From Paenibacillus odorifer (lineage in GTDB: Bacteria; Bacillota; Bacilli; Paenibacillales; Paenibacillaceae), in assembly GCF_000758725.1 (NCBI RefSeq), contig NZ_CP009428.1, positions 6,386,001-6,450,000 on the forward strand: a stretch of DNA of 64,000 nucleotides, given 5' to 3'. Below the pieces are notes generated by a model. It was given only the letters and a program-made list of their open reading frames with translations, was not told the origin of the DNA and did no database searches. A program made the translations under genes and the position numbers. Shown piece by piece: positions 42,795 through 50,637 of the stretch (position 1 is its first letter; each line of letters begins with the position of its first letter).

Positions 42795-44501
42795 TTAGCC
42801 TTGTTTTGGAGGCTGAAATGAACTCTTCAGTGAAACGATAAGATTGAATACGAGATGCCCAGGCGCCGAATATTTGCTATCTACATTAAAATAGCCATGA
42901 CGGAAGAACTGGAATTTATCCTGAGCCACACTGTCCTTAAGCGCGGGTTCCACAAAACCTTGTAAGATTTCAATGGATTTAGGATTAAGCTGATCCAAGA
43001 AGCTAGGCTCCGCTTTCTCTACCGTGGAATCCAGACCTTCAACTTCTGCAGCTTCATCTACTTCTTCAGCAGAAATCAGTGGCTCGTATAAACGGAATTC
43101 TGCAGGCACAGCTTGACTAGCTTCTACCCAGTGCAGAGTACCTTTTACCTTACGGCCTGTAAATCCACTGCCACTCTTTGTTTCCGGATCATACGTACAA
43201 TGCAGTTCAACAACCTCGCCATTCTCATCTTTAATGACTTCATTACATTTGATGAAATAAGCATGCTTCAGGCGTACTTCATTGCCGGGGAACAAGCGGA
43301 AATATTTATTGGGCGGATTCTCCATAAAGTCGTCGCGCTCAACATAAATCTCACGAGAGAACGGAATTTGGCGTACACCCATTTCTTCATTCTCTGTATT
43401 ATTCTCCGCTTCAAGCCATTCTGTTTGGCCTTCCGGATAATTGGTGATAACAACCTTAAGCGGACGAAGTATAGCCATGGTGCGAGGCACAGTTAACTTA
43501 AGGTCTTCCCGGATAAAGTGCTCCAGCATTTGCAGGTCCACTAGACCCTGACTCTTGGAGATCCCTGCTTCGTACACGAATTTACGAATCGCTTCCGGCG
43601 TATATCCTCTGCGGCGCAGGCCGGAGATCGTTGGCATCCGCGGATCGTCCCAGCCATCCACATGTTTTTCGTCTACCAGCAGCTTCAGCTTACGTTTACT
43701 AGTCATGGTTTGAGCGAGATTCAGACGGCCGAATTCATATTGATGCGGAACTGAAGGCATCTCACATTCCGCTACGACCCAATCATAAAATGGGCGTTGA
43801 TCTTCAAACTCAAGCGAACAAAGGGAGTGAGTTACTCCTTCAATAGCGTCCTCAAGTGGATGAGCGAACGTATACATCGGATAGATGCACCATTTATCCC
43901 CTGTATTATGGTGATGCGCATGAGTAATCCGATAGATGACAGGATCACGCAGATTAATATTTGGTGATGCCATATCGATCTTGGCACGAAGAACCTTCTC
44001 ACCATCTTTGAATTCCCCTGCCCGCATACGGCGGAACAGATCCAAATTCTCTTCGATGCTGCGCTCACGATGTGGACTGTTCTGTCCTGGCTCTGTCAGC
44101 GTTCCCCGCAATTGGCGAATTTCATCCGCGCTGAGGTCATCTACATAAGCTTTACCTTTAGTAATTAATAATTCGGCACGTTTGTACATTTCCTCAAAAT
44201 AATCCGATGCAAAACGCAGCTCTTCCCATTCATAACCCAGCCACTTTACATCTTCCTGAATGGAGTTCACATATTCCGTATCTTCTTTGGCAGGATTCGT
44301 GTCGTCAAATCTTAGGTTAGTCTTGCCACCGAACTCGTCCGCCAGTGTAAAGTTAATCCAAATCGCCTTGGCATGTCCGATATGTAAGTAACCGTTCGGC
44401 TCCGGCGGAAAGCGTGTGACAACTTCTTTTACTTTACCCGTACGGAGGTCTTCGGTAATAACATTTTTAATAAAATTGGAGGGGGTAGTACGGTTCTCCA
44501 C
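42795..44501 (-). CDS. glnS: Glutaminyl-tRNA synthetase
   Basis: Charges tRNA-Gln directly with glutamine. Class I signatures are FPPEPNGYLHIGHAKA (HIGH) and MTSKRKLKLL (KMSKS-like); the C-terminal anticodon-binding beta-barrels follow (TGRKVKGTLHWVEA). The GTG at 44501 gives MENRTTPSNFIKNVITEDL, with AAAGG at 9 nt. The frame could extend 42 codons upstream, but that part is not synthetase-like. The product is 568 aa. A linker rich in Glu and Val (EEVDEAAEVEGLDSTVEKAE) interrupts the C-terminal domain. Most Bacillota instead use GluRS plus GatCAB, so the gene probably came by lateral transfer into this lineage. Confidence 0.95.
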   Translation of the reverse strand: MENRTTPSNFIKNVITEDLRTGKVKEVVTRFPPEPNGYLHIGHAKAIWINFTLADEFGGKTNLRFDDTNPAKEDTEYVNSIQEDVKWLGYEWEELRFASDYFEEMYKRAELLITKGKAYVDDLSADEIRQLRGTLTEPGQNSPHRERSIEENLDLFRRMRAGEFKDGEKVLRAKIDMASPNINLRDPVIYRITHAHHHNTGDKWCIYPMYTFAHPLEDAIEGVTHSLCSLEFEDQRPFYDWVVAECEMPSVPHQYEFGRLNLAQTMTSKRKLKLLVDEKHVDGWDDPRMPTISGLRRRGYTPEAIRKFVYEAGISKSQGLVDLQMLEHFIREDLKLTVPRTMAILRPLKVVITNYPEGQTEWLEAENNTENEEMGVRQIPFSREIYVERDDFMENPPNKYFRLFPGNEVRLKHAYFIKCNEVIKDENGEVVELHCTYDPETKSGSGFTGRKVKGTLHWVEASQAVPAEFRLYEPLISAEEVDEAAEVEGLDSTVEKAEPSFLDQLNPKSIEILQGFVEPALKDSVAQDKFQFFRHGYFNVDSKYSAPGHLVFNLIVSLKSSFQPPKQG

Positions 44502-44731
44502 AGCTATCAACCTTTCGTTCTGTAGTGTTACACTACTTCTTGTATAAACATGTTTCCTACTAATATACCCGTTAACTGTAGATTGTTCAATAAAAGGGGG
44601 CACATGGCCTGGATCAATTTTTAGCATCTTTAGACCTTTTGACTTCTCTGCGGGCGATAGAGTAGCATGATAATCATAAGAAAAAATCCATAATCATACA
44701 TAAGGCCTTGTGCCGAAAAGGAGGCAACTGC

Positions 44732-45280
44732 TTGTTTAATTATGTCATCGACGAAGAGCATATCTTAAAGCCACTCATGCCTGAGCATGCTAGGCACATA
44801 TTCGCGTTAGTGGAGCGCTCGCGGGAACGACTTAGGCAATGGCTTCCTTGGGTTGATGCCGTTACGGAACAGGATCACACCCTTAATTTCATTAAAAATG
44901 CTATAAAACAAGGCACCGACAATGGCGCCTTCACTGCTGGACTTTGGGTCCGCGGCGAGCTCGCCGGTGTCATTGGGTATCACCAGATTGACTGGCATAA
45001 CCGTTCCGTAGGGATTGGTTATTGGCTTGGTGATGGCTATGAAGGCAAAGGTTATATGACCAGCGCCTGCCGAGTTCTAGTAGACTACGCACTGCTGGAA
45101 ATGGAGTTGCAGCGGGTAGAAATTCGCTGCGCGACCGCCAACGTAACTAGCCGGGCAATTCCTGAACGGCTTGGTTTTGTGCTCGAAGGTGTGATCAGAC
45201 AGGCAGAAAAGCTGCCCGATGGCTACGTGAATCACGCCGTATATGGTTTATTGCGTAGTGAGTGGCAGCTGCTCGGCTAA
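44732..45280 (+). CDS. GNAT acetyltransferase, RimJ/RimL type
   Basis: A 182-aa enzyme of the ribosomal-protein-serine acetyltransferase group. The acetyl-CoA region is GYWLGDGYEGKGYMTSACRVLVDYAL, followed by RVEIRCATANVTSRAIPERLGFVLEG, typical of RimL-like proteins such as B. subtilis YdaF. The TTG at 44732 with AAAGGAGG at 7-8 nt gives MFNYVIDEEHILKPL, preferred over the TTG at 44708. Divergent from glnS; the true substrate is unknown. Confidence 0.87.
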   Translation: MFNYVIDEEHILKPLMPEHARHIFALVERSRERLRQWLPWVDAVTEQDHTLNFIKNAIKQGTDNGAFTAGLWVRGELAGVIGYHQIDWHNRSVGIGYWLGDGYEGKGYMTSACRVLVDYALLEMELQRVEIRCATANVTSRAIPERLGFVLEGVIRQAEKLPDGYVNHAVYGLLRSEWQLLG

Positions 45281-45316
45281 GTTACGTAAGCAAAGTTAAA
45301 CAAACACACAAGCAGA

Positions 45317-45354
45317 AATAAACCTGGCTGGCATACGCCCCCAGGTTTATTTTA
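45317..45354. terminator. Bidirectional terminator between GNAT and MOSC genes
   Basis: AAATAAACCTGG/CCAGGTTTATTT arms with a 13-nt loop, usable from both convergent genes. Confidence 0.88.
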
Positions 45355-45369
45355 TTGAGCAGACCAAGA

Positions 45370-46014
45370 TTAGATCCCTGGCATACCCAGCTGTTTTCGA
45401 AACTTGTTCCGTACTACGGCTGAGAGGGCTTCCAGCTCCACAAGCTCTGCCAGAGCAGCTTCCTCTTGCAGCCCAACCTGCATTAAATGCAGTACATGCG
45501 CCACGGAAGCATTGCTGTCTCCGTTTTCTTTTTTGACAATTGCATCGCCGGTTGAAATCATTCCTTCACGAAGTACACGCAAGTAAAATCCGCTATACCT
45601 TGTATCCAGAACTTGAGCCGGAAGATCTGCGGGTCCATGCTTTTGTGAGATTTTGAAGCAAGGATATCTTGGCTGGCTAACCTGAAGCAAAGTGGTGCCT
45701 ATTTCATATACATCGCCAATACACACCTCTGTCTCCAGCAGACCCGTTGTGGTGATATTTTCTCCGAAAGCCGAGTACTCCAGTTTCTTTCCCAGCTGCT
45801 GTTCCCAATAAGGATAGTGCTCAATGGGATAGGCGCACACCGCCTTGTCAGGACCTCCATGATGTTTAAGATCTGCCTGACCATCTCCAACAAATCCATT
45901 GGTATGCAGCCGAACCGATCCTTCTACAGGCGTTTTATAAATTCCGGTCTCCAAAGGTTTTCCCCGATAATCCACCGTCACCGGCCGACCGACATTAAGC
46001 GAGACGATCTCCAT
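45370..46014 (-). CDS. MOSC domain protein, YiiM-like
   Basis: A 214-aa protein with a molybdenum-cofactor-sulfurase C-terminal (MOSC) domain. The invariant cysteine is in VSQPRYPCFKISQ, and the region HHGGPDKAVCAYPIEHYPYW with SAFGENITTTGL matches YiiM-type proteins. Those use Moco to reduce N-hydroxylated bases such as 6-hydroxylaminopurine. A three-alpha C-terminal helical extension follows. The ATG at 46014 (GGAGG, 8-nt spacing) is preferred over the ATG at 46020, which abuts it. It is translationally linked to the upstream GNAT gene (overlap about 20 nt) and depends on the same cofactor as moaA and TorD. Confidence 0.9.
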   Translation of the reverse strand: MEIVSLNVGRPVTVDYRGKPLETGIYKTPVEGSVRLHTNGFVGDGQADLKHHGGPDKAVCAYPIEHYPYWEQQLGKKLEYSAFGENITTTGLLETEVCIGDVYEIGTTLLQVSQPRYPCFKISQKHGPADLPAQVLDTRYSGFYLRVLREGMISTGDAIVKKENGDSNASVAHVLHLMQVGLQEEAALAELVELEALSAVVRNKFRKQLGMPGI

Positions 46015-46525
46015 ATCCATTTCCTCCTGTCAGCATACAGCTCATAAATATCTCATCCACATAACGGCCGCCAAGATAAAACTCCTCCCGCAGACGTCCC
46101 TCTTCCACAAAACCGCATTTCCGGTAAAAAGAAATCGCTGATTCATTACAGGATAATACACGCAGGCGAAGCTTACGAATAGCATGCGCCGCAGCATGTT
46201 CCTTAATGGCTTCCATGAGCTGCCGGCCGATGCCTAAACGTTGATAGTTCGGATGAACAGCAATATTAACCTCGCACACATGCCGGTTGCTCTCCATTCT
46301 ACTAGGGCAGCCAAACCCGACATATCCGCATAGCTTGTCATCTTGCAGCGCTACGAGCTGAGAGCCCGGAGGAGCATTCAGCAAGAAATCCTCTTGTGAG
46401 CGCCACAACATAGGTCCCGGGCTAGTGTCCTCTGTCCAAATCAGATGGTCCAGATCAATCAGTTCTCGCACGTCTTTAATCTCTGATGGTCTAATAGTTA
46501 ACCTTGCCTTGTTGATTTGTTTCAT
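45995..46525 (-). CDS. GNAT family N-acetyltransferase
   Basis: A 176-aa GNAT protein. The acetyl-CoA loop is VHPNYQRLGIGRQLMEAIKEHA, followed by RLRVLSCNESAISFYRKCGFVEEGR. The substrate is unknown. It overlaps the MOSC gene, so the two are coexpressed. The AAGGGG site lies before the ATG. Confidence 0.87.
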   Translation of the reverse strand: MKQINKARLTIRPSEIKDVRELIDLDHLIWTEDTSPGPMLWRSQEDFLLNAPPGSQLVALQDDKLCGYVGFGCPSRMESNRHVCEVNIAVHPNYQRLGIGRQLMEAIKEHAAAHAIRKLRLRVLSCNESAISFYRKCGFVEEGRLREEFYLGGRYVDEIFMSCMLTGGNGYGDRLA

Positions 46526-46593
46526 AAGATGTACACCCCTTGCCTTGCACCTCTATAGAATTCACAGCAGATGTTGGAATCCACTGTGTATAG

Positions 46594-47814
46594 TTATCTT
46601 ACGGACCGCTCTAACGAATGGCCTTTACGATTGACTAAAGAATGGATGACGAAAAATCCTACAGACAGCAGCGCCATCGCACAGGCCAGCCAGGCTGTTG
46701 GTGCCAAACCACCGCTATCATACAGTCTGCCCATGAAGTAAGGGCCAATGACTCTCCCGACTGCACCAATCCCTCCGCTTAGTCCCAAATAAAATGGTGC
46801 GCTGCGCCCCGCATGATCCGAGATAAAGGATGGCATCGCTGGAGAAATCAGCATTTCTCCCAGTGTAGCAAGCACCATTCCGAGCACTAAGCCAGGATAA
46901 TTAGGCATCCACAAAAGAAACGCATAGCCACCCAAATAAAACAGGGCACTTGCAGTCATTTGCGCCGTTGAGGTAGACGCGAACCAGCGCTTAATCATTG
47001 TTACCAATGGCTGAGCTGCAAAAATCAAAATACCGTTCAGTGTCCAGAGAAAACCATAAGTTTTCTTAGGCCAGCCCTCTGAAATAATGAACGGAGATAC
47101 CCCTGTATTCCAGATAGAGTTACCGAGAAGCAGGAACAAAGAACCGATCCCCATATAAAGATAAATACGAGTATGCCCCATTAGCTTCCACGTGGATTGT
47201 TTCTCTGGTTCATTCTTCTGATGCCCCATTACCTCATGCGCAGGTTCTCCACCGATTTTCTTCAGATATATAAAAAAGAAACCCGCAAATACCGCCGAAG
47301 TTACACCATTCATTACAAAGCTTAGCATATAGGAAATATCGGCCAAAAAACCACTTAATGCCGTACCCAGTGCTACACCAATATTATTGGCGACATAAAT
47401 AACATTAAACAGCTCACCACGCTGCTTCGTGAAACGAAAGCCGATAAATGCCTGAATGGCAGGTAATGATAAGGAATTAAATAATCCTACCAGTCCCATT
47501 GCAACCATAAATAACGTCCAGTTGTTACTAGCTGCCGGCAAGGTGAACAGTGCCAAAGCATTCATGGCGAGCGCTCCGACAATCAGCCGGTTAACGCCTA
47601 CCTTATGATAGAGTGAGCCCCCGAGTAGTTGACCCACGATCCCACCAACCGATTGAATAAGAATCACCAGTCCAGCATCTGACATGCTGCGTCCAAGCTC
47701 ATCAAATACATACATCGTAACGAGCGGCCACATCAGCGCACTACCTGTTGCATTAATTAGGCTGGCAATTAGAAATATTTTCACTTCTTTTGGATATGCC
47801 TGTAAAAACTTCAT
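46594..47814 (-). CDS. MFS transporter, multidrug-type
   Basis: A 406-aa, 12-helix transporter. The first half has the GLVILIQSVGGIVGQLLGGSLYHKVGVNRLIVG motif A loop. A charged central loop (KKIGGEPAHEVMGHQKNEPEKQS) divides the halves. The pattern resembles MdtG/MdtH-like drug exporters; the substrate cannot be fixed. AGGGGATG precedes the ATG. It lies upstream of the GNAT-MOSC pair with a 68-bp gap and may head that operon. Confidence 0.87.
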   Translation of the reverse strand: MKFLQAYPKEVKIFLIASLINATGSALMWPLVTMYVFDELGRSMSDAGLVILIQSVGGIVGQLLGGSLYHKVGVNRLIVGALAMNALALFTLPAASNNWTLFMVAMGLVGLFNSLSLPAIQAFIGFRFTKQRGELFNVIYVANNIGVALGTALSGFLADISYMLSFVMNGVTSAVFAGFFFIYLKKIGGEPAHEVMGHQKNEPEKQSTWKLMGHTRIYLYMGIGSLFLLLGNSIWNTGVSPFIISEGWPKKTYGFLWTLNGILIFAAQPLVTMIKRWFASTSTAQMTASALFYLGGYAFLLWMPNYPGLVLGMVLATLGEMLISPAMPSFISDHAGRSAPFYLGLSGGIGAVGRVIGPYFMGRLYDSGGLAPTAWLACAMALLSVGFFVIHSLVNRKGHSLERSVR

Positions 47815-48274
47815 AAGTAGTGTACATCCCCTGTTATATATGTGTCATTAATTCATCCAGTATTATCCCAAAACAGGGTTATGAGCAAGCATACACATTG
47901 ACGTTTTATCGCGATAAAGTACGCATGAAATCTAGAGAATAAAACGCACATATCGCATGAATTATCCCGTCTCCCTTGGGGTTCACGTCCGCAGCCCTTC
48001 CTAGCTCTAATATCTATTCTTATTTTAAAGCCGTGGCTGTCGTCCGTAAAGCAAACTAAACAAGAAGAAACTGATTCGCTTTTAGAAAGACGGGGTAATA
48101 GAGCCTAGAAACACTCCCCCTTCAAAATTCGCCGTGATCCGATTTCGTTCCCCCGAGCGCGGATATATCACGGCGGATTTTTTTGTGTCTACATAACAAA
48201 AAGCACCCCTAAAACATTAACGCCACCAATAAGGCAGACCTTGAATGTTCTATGGAGTGCTCTATAAGACGAGC
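47815..48274. other. Spacer with an orphan plus-strand terminator-like structure
   Basis: This 460-bp spacer between two minus-strand genes holds the channel gene's terminator at 48196-48262. It also holds a separate plus-strand hairpin at 48130-48187. Here CGCCGTGATCCG pairs with CGGATATATCACGGCG and is followed by seven T. No plus-strand gene lies within reach. A second GCCGTG at 48032 could pair with the same 3' arm. No ORF was found. Confidence 0.45.
48196..48262 (-). terminator. Terminator of the formate/nitrite channel gene
   Basis: AGCACTCCATAGAACATT and AATGTTTTAGGGGTGCT form a long imperfect stem, with five T following on the minus strand. Confidence 0.8.
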
Positions 48275-49102
48275 TTAAGCGTGTTTTTTGACACTGCTGC
48301 CGGACATGCTATCTACGGATTGAATAGCCGTAGGTGCTTTACGCAAGTATGCCATCCAATAGGCAGCTGCGACAAATATTGCTCCACCCGTTAGATTGCC
48401 GAGCCAGACGGGAACAAAGTTAGTGAAGTATTGCCCCCATGAATAGTAACCTTCAAAAATAGCTGCTGGAATTAGGAACATGTTAGCTACAACGTGCTGG
48501 AATCCGATCGCAACAAAGGCCATCGTTGGGAACCAAATACCAAGGATTTTGCCGCTGAAGTTATCTGCTCCATAGGAGAGCCACACTGCCAGCGCAACGA
48601 GCCAGTTACAGCCGATACCCGAAACAAATGCCGGAAAGAATTCTGCATCGATTTTATGACCAGCCATATCCACCAATTTCTCTAAATACACACCCTCTGA
48701 AGTTAAACCCACCACATGACCGAAGAAATAAGCTACAAATAATGCCCCTGCCAGATTACTAATCGTAATGAGCAAAAGATTCTTCACAACTTCCCAAAAA
48801 GAAATCTTCTTAGCCATAAAAGCGAGCGGCACGGCCATCATATTCCCTGTCAGCAGTTCTCCACCCGCAAGGAGTACCATGATCAGCCCAACGGGGAAGA
48901 CTGCTGCCCCGATAAAGTTAGCAATGGAACCCCATTCCTGTGGTGCGCCAGCAATGACGCGAATATCCAATAAAAACCCGAGCGCAATAAACGCTCCTCC
49001 CAAAAAGCCCAGAATAAGTACGGTACTTAGCGGATTATGAGCTTTTTTTATGCCGTTCTCTACAGTTACTTCGGCAATTTGCTGCGGTTTGCTATAAGCC
49101 AT
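48275..49102 (-). CDS. Formate/nitrite transporter family channel
   Basis: A 275-aa pentameric channel of the FocA/NirC family with six membrane helices. The FNT signature region is visible as GGELLTGNMMAVPLAFMAKK in the first repeat and FQHVVANMFLIPAAIFEGYYSW in the second, where the pore histidine lies. The first possible ATG (49120) contains the ribosome site inside its own codons. The ATG at 49102 with AAGGAGA at 8 nt is therefore the start. Two TGTGA-type palindromes precede it. The neighbouring formate-THF ligase makes formate a reasonable substrate, but nitrite cannot be excluded. Confidence 0.92.
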   Translation of the reverse strand: MAYSKPQQIAEVTVENGIKKAHNPLSTVLILGFLGGAFIALGFLLDIRVIAGAPQEWGSIANFIGAAVFPVGLIMVLLAGGELLTGNMMAVPLAFMAKKISFWEVVKNLLLITISNLAGALFVAYFFGHVVGLTSEGVYLEKLVDMAGHKIDAEFFPAFVSGIGCNWLVALAVWLSYGADNFSGKILGIWFPTMAFVAIGFQHVVANMFLIPAAIFEGYYSWGQYFTNFVPVWLGNLTGGAIFVAAAYWMAYLRKAPTAIQSVDSMSGSSVKKHA

Positions 49103-49151
49103 GGTTCCTATCTCCTTCATCTATTTACTTCAAATTTGTTCCTTTATGAAC

Positions 49152-49157
49152 ATTGTA
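49152..49157 (-). promoter_or_regulatory. -10 of the channel gene
   Basis: TACAAT on the minus strand; the start point would be 49145. The expected -35 (CGTTAA) is poor, which suggests activator dependence. Confidence 0.6.
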
Positions 49158-49178
49158 GCGTGTCGTAAAACACATTAA

Positions 49179-49194
49179 CGTGATAATTATCACT
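49179..49194 (-). promoter_or_regulatory. FNR/CRP-type palindrome centred at -41.5 (channel gene)
   Basis: CGTGA-TAATTA-TCACT contains the perfect 14-bp palindrome GTGATAATTATCAC. Its centre is 41.5 bp upstream of the predicted start point at 49145, the class II activator position of FNR and CRP proteins. Confidence 0.65.
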
Positions 49195-49206
49195 TTGAGA
49201 AAACTA

Positions 49207-49222
49207 AGTGAAAGTTTTCACT
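49207..49222 (-). promoter_or_regulatory. Second FNR/CRP-type palindrome, centred near -69.5
   Basis: AGTGA-AAGTTT-TCACT has 7-bp perfect arms and the same N6 spacing as the -41.5 site. The two centres are 28 bp apart. Confidence 0.6.
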
Positions 49223-49354
49223 GACATGTCAAATTTACTGCGACCTGTGCACAAATAGAAGTTTATGTATGACCGACTAAGCCAGCATATCTTGTTTCGT
49301 TGGATTACATTTGAGCGTACGCAGCAGCTATCGGACACAGTTGTCCTTATATGC

Positions 49355-49402
49355 AGCTATATCTCACTGTAGCTATACCTCACTGTAGTCATACCTCACT
49401 AT
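49355..49402. repeat. 16-bp triplicate before the large array
   Basis: Three tandem copies of an AGCTATACCTCACTGT-like 16-mer at 49355, 49371 and 49387. Confidence 0.75.
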
Positions 49403-49411
49403 CGGCATTCT

Positions 49412-50484
49412 ATCGGACTCGGATGACTCTAATCGTAGCTTTTGAGCATATTTGGCCCACACCCGGACATCGGACCCAGATGCCCCTAATCTTAACTTTC
49501 GAGCACATTTGGCTTGCTATCGGACCCCATCGTCGCTATTAGCACGAAAAACACACTAGTTGTACCTCGTTCTATGTAATAGCTGCACTGGAGTCCGAAA
49601 TCACGCTCAAAAGGCGATTAATTGCTATATAGCGCCTTCTGAGTCCGAAAGCTTCTGCGGAGGGATGATGACTCAGCACGATCGGACTCAGATGCCCCTA
49701 ATCTTAACTTTCGAGCACATTTGGCTCGCTATCGGACCCCATAGTCGCTATTGCCACCAAAAACACAATAGTTGCACCTCATTCTATGTAATAGCTGCAT
49801 TGGAGTCCGAAATCACACTCAAAAGGCGATTAATTGCTAAATAGCGGCTTCTGAGTCCGAAAGCTTCTGCGGTGGGCGTTGACTCAGCACGATCGGACTC
49901 AGATGACCCTAACCGTAGCTTCTGAACACATTTGGCTTACTATCGGACATCGGACTCAGATGACCCTATTGGTAGCATTTGAGCACATTTGGCTCGCTAT
50001 CGAACCCCATAGTCGCTATTGCCACCAAAAACACACTAGCTGTACCTCATTCTATGTAATAGCTGCATTGGAGTCCGAAATCACGCTTAATAGGCGATTA
50101 ATTACCAAATAGCGGCTTCTGGGTCCGATAGCTTCTGCGGTGGGCGTTGACTCAGCACGATCGGACTCAGATGACCTTATTCGTAACTTTCGAGCACATT
50201 TGACTTGCCATCGGACCCCATAGTCGCTATTGCCACCAAAAACACACTAGTTGTACCTCATTTTATGCAATAGCTGCATTGGAGTCCGAAATCATACTCA
50301 AACAGCGATTATTTGCTATATAGCGGCTTCTGAGTCCGAAAACTTCTAAGGAGGGCGGTGATTCAGCACGATCGGACTCAGATGACCTTATACGTAACTT
50401 TTGAGCACATTTGGCTTGCTATCGGACATCGGACTCAAATGACCTTAACTGTAACTTTCGAGCACATTTGGCTCGCTACCATCG
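49412..50484. repeat. Higher-order tandem array of 57-bp and 154-bp modules
   Basis: The word ATCGGAC(T/C)C recurs at 49412, 49469, 49681, 49892, 49949, 50160, 50371 and 50428, with gaps of 57, 212, 211, 57, 211, 211 and 57 bp. This reads as module A (57 bp) and module B (154 bp) in the order A-AB-AB, A-AB-AB, A-A, a 480-bp higher-order unit present twice plus a partial third. Within it, four units of exactly 179 bp (49470-49648, 49682-49860, 49950-50128, 50161-50339) run from TCGGACTCAG to CTGAGTCCGA or close variants. Copies differ by many point changes but almost no indels. Short open frames in it are by-products of the repeats. Confidence 0.9.
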
Positions 50485-50534
50485 CCGAAGCCATTGGATT
50501 GTACCTACCTATGCAGCTAATCATTCTGCACCTA

Positions 50535-50577
50535 ACAAAAAAAGCAGCGATCCTCCCGTTACAGGAGGATCGCTGCT
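50535..50577 (-). terminator. Terminator of the NADH oxidase gene
   Basis: AGCAGCGATCCTCC/GGAGGATCGCTGCT is a 14-bp perfect stem with seven T on the minus strand. Confidence 0.93.
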
Positions 50578-50637
50578 TCTCTAGCTTTATAAGGTTGTCT
50601 TTTTCCTCAATAAATCACTCAGGAACAACGTTCCTTT

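Noticed and set aside
44502..44627. 42-codon N-terminal extension of GlnRS
   Set aside because: It is unlike any synthetase N-terminus, and the GTG at 44501 has a ribosome site.
47990..48190. 6S RNA or known riboswitch
   Set aside because: No conserved core of a known family could be recognised; only the hairpin evidence remains and is listed as a finding.
49351..50112. Short open frames of 63-94 codons on the plus strand sharing an RTQMTL...EHIWLAI word
   Set aside because: They are the translation of the DNA repeat units; they lack ribosome sites and end wherever the repeats diverge.
49412..50484. CRISPR array
   Set aside because: Repeat units are 57 and 154 bp, spacers are not unique short sequences, and no cas gene is present.
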